Source of the DNA: CAYNNP01 sp964398215
GTDB taxonomy: Bacteria; Planctomycetota; Planctomycetia; Pirellulales; Pirellulaceae
Length of the DNA stretch: 21,747 nucleotides
NCBI GenBank assembly: GCA_964398215.1
Contig: CAYNNP010000104.1
Span: 1-21,747 of the forward strand
Direction of reading: 5' to 3'
Part shown: positions 16,488-21,747 of the stretch, piece after piece
Layout: each line of letters starts with the position of its first letter
Numbering within the stretch: position 1 is the first letter of the stretch
Translations under genes and position numbers: made by a program
The notes under the pieces: generated by a model
The model's database searches: none
What the model was told of the DNA's origin: nothing
Seen by the model: only the letters and a program-made list of their open reading frames with translations

Positions 16488-16832
16488 TTACCGACGGACG
16501 CGGAAGCCAATCTCTTTTAGTTTCGACTGAACGGCTTCAAGATGGTCGCCTTGGATTTCCAGCTGATCATCTTGGATACAGCCTCCCGCCCCACAAGCGG
16601 ACTTTAGCTGCGACAAAAGCTCTGAAAGATCGGTTGACTCTGGATCCAGGCCCCAGACAACGGTAATCCTACGCTTGTGCTTTCTTTGATCCACCCGGAC
16701 TTTTGCGGTCTGCGTCGATGGATCCGCGTATTCGTGGGCTGGCGGCGGACACTCGCATTCCTCTTCCAATTGATTACAGCGTTCACAACGTGGCGGACGA
16801 TCAAATTGGGTTCCTGCAAACAAACGTGTCAT
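16488..16832 (-). CDS. SUI1/eIF1-family protein (YciH-like) with N-terminal zinc-knuckle-like cysteines
   Basis: 114 residues. Residues about 40-114 form an eIF1/SUI1 domain with the family core KSACGAGGCIQDDQLEIQGD and a closing KLKEIGFRVRR. Residues 16-28 carry CxxC and CxC (CERCNQLEEECEC), a probable small zinc site often seen in bacterial YciH-type proteins. Bacterial members are thought to influence start-site selection or respond to stress at the small ribosomal subunit; the precise role is unsettled. Its ATG overlaps the stop of the upstream MnmE-like GTPase by 4 bases (16829-16832), so it is likely translated by coupling and the two may act in the same process. Confidence 0.9.
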   Translation of the reverse strand: MTRLFAGTQFDRPPRCERCNQLEEECECPPPAHEYADPSTQTAKVRVDQRKHKRRITVVWGLDPESTDLSELLSQLKSACGAGGCIQDDQLEIQGDHLEAVQSKLKEIGFRVRR

Positions 16833-18019
16833 ATTTCCTCCAGCTCGGTAGGTGGGTTCTTGCCAAGCAGATCTTGCAAGCCCCTGCGAGCTTCGTCAAC
16901 ACTGCTTGACTCCGCAATTGCCCGTAAACACTGCATTTGACGTGCATTGATCGGTACCGGAGACCCGGCATTTGGAAAGCGGGCCAAGGAATGCTCGATC
17001 TGTGCCATCAGCTCGGGCACCCCATCGCCTCGGGTCGCCGAAGTCGAAATTGCATCGCCCGATACGGTGCCGGAAAGGTCCGATTTGTTCTGAACCGTTA
17101 AAACCGGCACGCCCGACGGTGGTGCTACCGCCAACCCGCTCTTGTGATCTCGGACCAAGACCAGCAAATCTGCCGTCGCAGCAACCCGTTTCGCTTTCTC
17201 TACACCCTGCTTTTCAATGGATTCGCTACTGTCACGCATGCCCGCGGTATCAGACAGACGTATTGGAATCCCATTGATCACCGTTTCCGCATGCAAGACA
17301 TCCCGAGTCGTCCCTGCCATGTCCATCGTGATGCTGCGTTCGTAACCGAGAATCGCATTGATCAGACTGCTTTTTCCGACATTTGGTGGCCCTGCAATCA
17401 CGACATCGAATCGCCCAGATAGCTTCAGTCCTAGACAGCCATACTTAGAAACCCGATCTGCGTCAGCCTGCACTTCGGCCAACGATTCGTCTGCCGATTT
17501 GGCAAGCCGTTGAAGTTGCTGTGTGGCCCAGTTTTTCATCGCACCACGAACTTGGTCCATCAAAACAGCAGCGAACCGGGTGGTCTGACACAGACACAAA
17601 TGCTGTGTGGCTTCCGCAATCAGCAAGTCGCCGGATTCGCCATGATTCCAGTCCTGCTGGTCACGCACAAATGCTCCTAAACCCCGCAAATCGCTGATAA
17701 TTCGCGTTGGTGCCGCGATGCCGCCGTGCGAATTTATTTCCAGTTCCGTATTGGACAAAGGCACGATGACGACCGATTCAGCATCGTCATTTTCGCCACA
17801 ACACCAGGTGCCATAGCGAACTTGACCAGTCAAAAACGCTCCGGCGGTTGCAGGCTGAAAGCACTTGGCCAATCGTTGCTGCAGATCTTGTCCCCGAACC
17901 CCAATGACTGCTACCGCCGAGCGTCCCACGGAGGTCAACAGCGCGCACTCGAATTCGACTTTCGGCGTTTCAATGCTGATAACAGTTTCCTTGCAGATTG
18001 AACATTTCGGTAAAGACAT
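16829..18019 (-). CDS. Divergent MnmE/TrmE-like GTPase (truncated helical domain)
   Basis: 396 residues against about 450 for MnmE. The N-terminal part has the folate-domain trace LEINSHGGIAAP (about 93-104) but no PGEF/RAFLNGK-like motif after it. The G domain is clear and MnmE-type: GPPNVGKS (210-217), the K-loop region ITMDMAGTTRD (230-240), DTAGMRDSSESIEKQG (257-272) and NKSD (311-314). The C terminus stops after INARQMQCLR and LLGKNPPTELEEI, so the last helical segment with the catalytic Cys motif (FCIGK) is absent. Residues 6-9 are CSIC, an extra CxxC. True MnmE works with MnmG to modify U34 of tRNAs; with these losses I doubt that reaction here. It is coupled to the SUI1 gene. The ATG at 18019 is the only good start in frame nearby. 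Confidence 0.85.
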   Translation of the reverse strand: MSLPKCSICKETVISIETPKVEFECALLTSVGRSAVAVIGVRGQDLQQRLAKCFQPATAGAFLTGQVRYGTWCCGENDDAESVVIVPLSNTELEINSHGGIAAPTRIISDLRGLGAFVRDQQDWNHGESGDLLIAEATQHLCLCQTTRFAAVLMDQVRGAMKNWATQQLQRLAKSADESLAEVQADADRVSKYGCLGLKLSGRFDVVIAGPPNVGKSSLINAILGYERSITMDMAGTTRDVLHAETVINGIPIRLSDTAGMRDSSESIEKQGVEKAKRVAATADLLVLVRDHKSGLAVAPPSGVPVLTVQNKSDLSGTVSGDAISTSATRGDGVPELMAQIEHSLARFPNAGSPVPINARQMQCLRAIAESSSVDEARRGLQDLLGKNPPTELEEI

Positions 18020-18099
18020 GATTTCGATAATGGAATAGACTTAGTCCTCTCATCGTGACGTGCATCTACAGAAGTCTATGTGATTGACCAACGATTGCC

Positions 18100-19131
18100 A
18101 TGGCAAGACGAAAGCAAGGAAAGCAACAACTAGCCAAGTTGTCCGACGACCAGCTCATGGACCTTCGTTTCTGTGACCTGGATCTGTCGATCAATGACAC
18201 GCCACTCGAGAAGCGAATCAGTTTACTTTACAAAGAACTGAAGGACCGCGGACTCAACTTTCGTCCTCACTGTTGGCTCAGCAACGATTGGTTTTCGCCC
18301 GACGGTGTACCAGGGATTGCCATCCCGTTTTATTTGGCACATCCCCGGCTGATCAGCTTGCAGCGCAAGCAGCTCTTAGAGGTCGAAGGCAGCACGCACC
18401 AATGGTGCATGAAGATCTTGCGGCACGAAGTCGGGCATGCAATCGATACCGCCTTTCGCCTTCGCCGAAAGCAAATGTATCGTAAAATGTTCGGCAAAGC
18501 TTCTGTGCCTTACCCAGATTATTACCAGCCGGCCCCAGAAAGCCGCGAGTACGTCCTGCACTTGGAAATGTGGTACGCTCAAAGCCATCCTTTAGAGGAT
18601 TTTGCCGAGACATTTGCTGTTTGGCTGCGTCCAGGATCACGGTGGCGCACAATCTACCGTGATTGGCCCGCTTTGAAAAAATTGAACTACGTAGACCAAT
18701 GCATGGAATCAATCAGTGGCAAAAAGCCAGCGGTCCGGTCGCGCGCGAAACCCGATTCACTCTCACGCCTACGTGGCACGTTGCGCGAATACTACGAGTC
18801 CAAACGGCAACACTACGGTCTGGATGTTCCAAGCGTCTACGATAATGACTTGCGAAAGTTGTTCTCGAATTTGCCCGAGCATCGTCGCAACATGACAGCA
18901 GCTTCTTTTCTGACCCGTATCCGATCAGAACTACGGCGCAGCGTTTCAAAATGGACCGGACAGTACACTTACACAATCGATCAAGTTGTCCAGGAAATGA
19001 TAGAACGTTGCCGAGAATTGAAACTGCGATTGGGATCGCCGCACGAGGAAGCCAAGCGTGATGCAATGATTTTGGTCGCCGTTCGAACGACAAGCTTTCT
19101 GCACGAGGGCAGGCGTCGGGTGGCGATATGA
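18100..19131 (+). CDS. Putative zinc metallopeptidase (HExxH, gluzincin-like)
   Basis: 343 residues, no signal peptide or membrane helix, so predicted cytoplasmic. The catalytic motif is RHEVGHAID (H109, E110, H113), and a third ligand is supplied by HPLEDFAETFAVWL (E166 or E170), the pattern of putative zinc-binding metallopeptidases. Upstream, FRPHCWLSNDWFSPDG and IAIPFYLAHPRL (about 54-83) are likely substrate-facing. The C-terminal 150 residues are basic and helical, with no domain I recognise. Substrate is unknown. The last codons overlap the next gene's ATG (19128-19131), so the peptidase and the ATP-grasp protein are translationally coupled and probably act on the same molecule. No clear Shine-Dalgarno precedes the ATG at 18100; the region 18020-18099 holds divergent promoters. 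Confidence 0.85.
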   Translation: MARRKQGKQQLAKLSDDQLMDLRFCDLDLSINDTPLEKRISLLYKELKDRGLNFRPHCWLSNDWFSPDGVPGIAIPFYLAHPRLISLQRKQLLEVEGSTHQWCMKILRHEVGHAIDTAFRLRRKQMYRKMFGKASVPYPDYYQPAPESREYVLHLEMWYAQSHPLEDFAETFAVWLRPGSRWRTIYRDWPALKKLNYVDQCMESISGKKPAVRSRAKPDSLSRLRGTLREYYESKRQHYGLDVPSVYDNDLRKLFSNLPEHRRNMTAASFLTRIRSELRRSVSKWTGQYTYTIDQVVQEMIERCRELKLRLGSPHEEAKRDAMILVAVRTTSFLHEGRRRVAI

Positions 19132-20156
19132 GCAAACTTCGCGTGTTGGTTCTTGTTCGCGAAGGCCACGTTCCGCCCGAGTCCATCGAAGGACTTGACG
19201 AAAAAGAAATCGCTCCGTGGAAAGCAGAGTATGACGTCTGCGAAACGCTTCGGCTGCTCGGGCACGACGTGAACCCGCTGGGCGTCTACGATGACTTGGC
19301 TCCTATCCGCGAAGCTCTTCGAGAGTTCAAGCCTGATATCACGTTCATGATGTTAGAAGAATTCCATGGTGTTGTGACCTACGATTTTGCAATCATCAGC
19401 TACCTGGAATTGATGCAGCAACCTTACACGGGATGCAATCCACGCGGACTATTGCTGAGCAAGGACAAGGCACTTTCGAAAAAGATTTTGACCTACCACC
19501 GAATCCCGACACCTCGCTTCGCTGTCTTTAAAGTGGGCCGCAAAGTCCATCGACCAAAGAAGCTTTCGTTCCCATTGTTCGTCAAATCGATCGTCGAAGA
19601 CGCATCGTTCGGGATCTCGCAAGCGTCCATTGTTCATACCGACGAAGCGCTCGCCGAACGTGTGAAATTCATCCATGACAAAACCAACGAAGATGCGATC
19701 GCGGAACAGTACATCGAAGGACGCGAGTTGTATGTTGGCGTACTGGGCAACGATCGACTCAAGACGTTTCCAGCCTGGGAAATGGTCTTTGGGACCATGC
19801 CGGACGACGTTGCCCGAATCGCGACCAGCCGCGTGAAATGGAATCGCGAGTACCAAGAAAAACATGGGATCACGACCCAAGCCGCAGAAGGCTTCGATGA
19901 CGTAACACACGAGCGAATCGCAAAGCTCTGCAAACGTGTCTACCGAGCACTGAACATGAGCGGTTATGGTCGCATGGATTTGCGAATGACAGAGTCCGGC
20001 GAAATCTTCGTGATCGAAGCCAACGCGAATCCCAATATCGAATTCGGAGAAGACCTAGCGGAGTCAGCCTCGACAGTGGGAATGACCTACGAAGATCTCC
20101 TACAACAGATCCTCAATCTAGGCCTGCGCTACAAAGCCGCTTGGATGCAAATCTGA
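19128..20156 (+). CDS. ATP-grasp ligase (D-Ala-D-Ala-ligase-like, non-canonical)
   Basis: 342 residues. The fold matches the D-alanine-D-alanine ligase superfamily: an N-terminal domain ending GCNPRGLLLSKDKALSKKIL (about 103-122), the ATP-binding Lys in LFVKSIVEDASFG (about 147), EQYIEGRELYVGVLG (about 192), and Mg-binding residues in GRMDLRM and VIEANANPNI (about 284-306). In true Ddl the last motif is ExNTxPGxT; here it is EANANPNI, and the N-terminal GG.S.EH signature of Ddl is missing, so D-Ala-D-Ala is not the expected product. ATP-grasp enzymes form an amide bond through an acyl-phosphate, so the likely reaction joins a carboxylate to an amine on a peptide or small molecule. It is coupled by overlap to the upstream metallopeptidase. 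Confidence 0.88.
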   Translation: MSKLRVLVLVREGHVPPESIEGLDEKEIAPWKAEYDVCETLRLLGHDVNPLGVYDDLAPIREALREFKPDITFMMLEEFHGVVTYDFAIISYLELMQQPYTGCNPRGLLLSKDKALSKKILTYHRIPTPRFAVFKVGRKVHRPKKLSFPLFVKSIVEDASFGISQASIVHTDEALAERVKFIHDKTNEDAIAEQYIEGRELYVGVLGNDRLKTFPAWEMVFGTMPDDVARIATSRVKWNREYQEKHGITTQAAEGFDDVTHERIAKLCKRVYRALNMSGYGRMDLRMTESGEIFVIEANANPNIEFGEDLAESASTVGMTYEDLLQQILNLGLRYKAAWMQI

Positions 20157-20157
20157 A

Positions 20158-20214
20158 GTGGCATAGGCTTCCAGCCTGTGTTTTTGCGATTCACAGGCTG
20201 GAAGCCTATGCCAC
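20158..20214. repeat. Perfect 23-bp inverted repeat hairpin
   Basis: Arms 20158-20180 and 20192-20214 are perfect reverse complements (first arm begins GTGGCATAGGCTTCCAGCC), loop of 11 bases. It starts one base after the ATP-grasp stop codon. With no mismatch in 23 bp it would fold strongly in RNA and can block 3' exonuclease or act as a terminator, though no T-run follows the stem. Its sequence looks like a dispersed repeat rather than a gene-specific terminator. Confidence 0.85.
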
Positions 20215-20272
20215 CTTTCTCCAGGTGTTAGAATTAAATTCGATTGAAAACAATATTTGGCGTCGCTACCAC

Positions 20273-20278
20273 GGTGAG
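20273..20278 (+). promoter_or_regulatory. Ribosome binding site of the SGNH hydrolase
   Basis: GGTGAG ends 7 bases before the ATG at 20286 and supports it over the in-frame TTG at 20244. Confidence 0.5.
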
Positions 20279-20285
20279 TTCGCCG

Positions 20286-21233
20286 ATGACGAAAACCAAA
20301 TCTAGACGGCGTCTTTTCATATTGCTTGCGATACTGGTGATCGTGGGTGGCGCGACTTGGTTCTATATTCAGTACTCCATCGCCCGACCGGTTGGCAGCG
20401 GTCCTGCTGGGCCAATGGTTGACGCTGCTGGCTTTCAATCGACTTGGACTGATCGCAAAGTCCAGGTGATTGGTGTGGGCGACAGCGTCACCGCAGGTTT
20501 GGGAGCGGCGCGGCCAAGCCATTCTTACTTCAACCGATTGCTGAAAAACCCAAGCGACGAGTTCGCGGCGATGAAGGGCATCTGTCTTTCAAGCGTCATT
20601 GAAAATCTAAGCTTCGAGAACTTTGCGATCTCGGGATCTGAATCGGCAACTCACTTGGACGTGATCAACGAAACGATTCCCACCTACGAAGAAGATGTGT
20701 TCGGAATCGTGTTGATGACTTCTGGCGGCAACGACTTGATTCACATGTACGGTCGCAGTCCGCCGCGCGAGTGTGCGATGTATGGCGCGACGCTGGAGCA
20801 AGCTGAGCCATGGATCAAAGGCTTTGATGATCGGTTGCGAACAATGCTGACCACGTTGAAATCAAAATTCCCTGGCGGTTGCGAAATCTACCTTGGTGAC
20901 ATTTATGATCCGACTGACGGTGTCGGCGATGCCCCCAGCATCTTTCTGCCGAAGTGGCCAGATGGACTGGCGATACATGCTCGCTATAACGAAACCATTC
21001 GCAGTGTGGCGAGCGAAATGAACAACGTGCATGTTGTGCCACTACACAAAACGTTTCTTGGACACGGATCGCATTGCCGCCAGTTTTGGCGAGAACATTA
21101 CCGCTCCGAGGATCCGCACTATTGGTTCTATTCGAATGTGGAAGACCCCAATGATCGCGGTTACGATGCGATACGACGCGTGTATATGAATTCTATCATC
21201 GCGAACACGCAGCTTCGCAAGCCTGCCTTGTAG
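20286..21233 (+). CDS. Membrane-anchored SGNH/GDSL-type hydrolase
   Basis: 315 residues. Basic start (TKTKSRRR), one membrane anchor at about 9-28, then an external SGNH domain. Block I is VGDSVTAGLGA with catalytic Ser67; block II is FAISGSES with Gly117; block III is SGGNDLIHMY with Asn149. Block V, normally DxxHPN, reads NVEDPNDRGY, so the usual catalytic Asp and His positions are N284 and D287. A His may come from elsewhere, for example the nearby DPHYW at about 276-280. SGNH enzymes remove acyl groups or cleave esters on lipids, sugars or glycans. The bilayer anchor places it in the periplasm. It follows the metallopeptidase/ATP-grasp pair after 129 bases and a hairpin, so it probably has its own promoter. 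Confidence 0.87.
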   Translation: MTKTKSRRRLFILLAILVIVGGATWFYIQYSIARPVGSGPAGPMVDAAGFQSTWTDRKVQVIGVGDSVTAGLGAARPSHSYFNRLLKNPSDEFAAMKGICLSSVIENLSFENFAISGSESATHLDVINETIPTYEEDVFGIVLMTSGGNDLIHMYGRSPPRECAMYGATLEQAEPWIKGFDDRLRTMLTTLKSKFPGGCEIYLGDIYDPTDGVGDAPSIFLPKWPDGLAIHARYNETIRSVASEMNNVHVVPLHKTFLGHGSHCRQFWREHYRSEDPHYWFYSNVEDPNDRGYDAIRRVYMNSIIANTQLRKPAL

Positions 21234-21273
21234 ACTTGCACTTAGATTGAGCCTGCAGATTAGGGGTAGCCAT

Positions 21274-21498
21274 CTAATCGTCGGTGTGATCAATCCTGTC
21301 GTCGATCTCAGAGTACGGGCCGCATGGAAGATTCGCCCATGCGTCTACATCGTATTCGACACCACCACCGTCTTCGTGGTACCAGTCGTTTTCCTTACAG
21401 TATCCAACACCAGTACGGTTCGCCCATGCGATCAGAACGTACTTGTTGCTATCCGGAAGTACAGCTTTGTCAGTGATCCAAACAATGGTCTCGTTCAA
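21274..21498 (-). CDS. Small hypothetical protein with TTG start
   Basis: 74 residues: aromatic and acidic, with VLIAWANRTGVGYCKENDWY and a proline-containing end DAWANLPCGPY. The layout (WI.....LPD..KYVL, later a W...LP block) resembles the short DUF551-like proteins, but the match is too weak to name. There is no signal peptide or membrane helix. The start is a TTG at 21498; no ATG or GTG lies upstream before the in-frame stop at 21538-21540, and GGAG at 21506-21509 sits 7 bases in front, an excellent ribosome site. It converges on the SGNH gene with about 40 bases between stops. Confidence 0.5.
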   Translation of the reverse strand: MNETIVWITDKAVLPDSNKYVLIAWANRTGVGYCKENDWYHEDGGGVEYDVDAWANLPCGPYSEIDDRIDHTDD

Positions 21499-21505
21499 TG
21501 TAGTG

Positions 21506-21509
21506 CTCC
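21506..21509 (-). promoter_or_regulatory. Ribosome binding site selecting the TTG start
   Basis: GGAG on the minus strand, 7 bases upstream of TTG 21498. It is the main reason to accept the small gene and its non-ATG start. Confidence 0.5.
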
Positions 21510-21625
21510 GAGTGGAAACGTGCTTTGTCGTATAACGTCAGCCCAGGCCGCGCCAGAACTAGGATTATAGAAAGATAAAATTGCCGAGCAATCTTACATA
21601 GCTTTAACTGAACCGAAGAAGAAGC

Positions 21626-21716
21626 TGTGTCGGGCTACGCCCTATTGAGCTGAATTCTGATTCTGTCTGGTGGCTGACGCCACCAGCTAGGATTGTGTCG
21701 GCCTCCGGCCTTTTTG
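21626..21716. repeat. Cluster of short palindromes at the right edge
   Basis: Three hairpins sit close together. GGGC-TAC-GCCC is at 21632-21642. CTGGTGGC-TGAC-GCCACCAG is a perfect 8-bp stem at 21667-21686. GGCC-TCC-GGCC at 21700-21710 is followed by TTTTT (21711-21715). The first and third share the surrounding word TGTGTCGG...TTG and look like two copies of one unit. The last is also a plausible intrinsic terminator for a plus-strand transcript. No gene is visible in 21541-21747 apart from these. Confidence 0.6.
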
Positions 21717-21747
21717 TTGCGTCGTGGATGCGTCTTGACCATGGTGT

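Noticed and set aside
19128..20156. Canonical D-alanine-D-alanine ligase (ddl)
   Set aside because: The ExNTxPGxT motif is EANANPNI and the N-terminal Ddl signature is absent, so only the ATP-grasp superfamily call is justified.

Overview
The window looks like a chromosomal contig piece from a planctomycete, most likely a Rhodopirellula-like member of the Pirellulaceae. The strongest pointer is the gene pair at 8604-12665. It encodes a secreted PSCyt1/DUF1549/DUF1553 protein followed by a twin-arginine-exported DUF1501 protein, a pairing expanded in this phylum. Moderate G+C, frequent lack of a clear Shine-Dalgarno, short operons on both strands and several palindromic intergenic repeats fit that placement. 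It rests on recalled family knowledge, not on a search.

Layout, left to right: part of an interspersed repeat (9-97); a membrane-anchored proline-rich protein of unknown function (minus, 152-793); ychF (984-2075); a GT-C-type membrane glycosyltransferase with C-terminal TPRs (2142-3935); a second repeat copy broken by a 100-N assembly gap (4031-4130); an exported ankyrin-repeat protein (4308-6068); typA/bipA (minus, 6168-7985); a third, fuller repeat copy (8280-8475); the PSCyt1/DUF1501 pair; and a GNAT acetyltransferase (12688-13131). Next come three Tad-pilus-like genes (two TadE-like pseudopilins and a TadG-like protein with a vWA domain, 13603-15812), a terminator, and a small acidic membrane protein (15885-16397). 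On the minus strand is a translationally coupled pair, a divergent MnmE-like GTPase and an eIF1/SUI1-family protein (16488-18019). On the plus strand is another coupled pair, a zinc metallopeptidase and an ATP-grasp ligase (18100-20156), then a perfect 23-bp hairpin, a membrane-anchored SGNH hydrolase (20286-21233), a small TTG-start gene on the minus strand, and a cluster of palindromes at the right edge.

How they work together: ychF, typA and the SUI1 protein touch translation or ribosome function. The PSCyt1/DUF1501 pair, ankyrin protein, TadE/TadG set and SGNH hydrolase are envelope or exported functions. The least explained units are the metallopeptidase/ATP-grasp pair, which joins a predicted peptide-cutting enzyme to a predicted amide-bond-forming one, and the MnmE-like GTPase, which has a convincing G domain but lacks MnmE's folate-side PGEF motif and C-terminal catalytic Cys tail. 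No rRNA, tRNA, CRISPR array, transposase gene or phage gene was seen.
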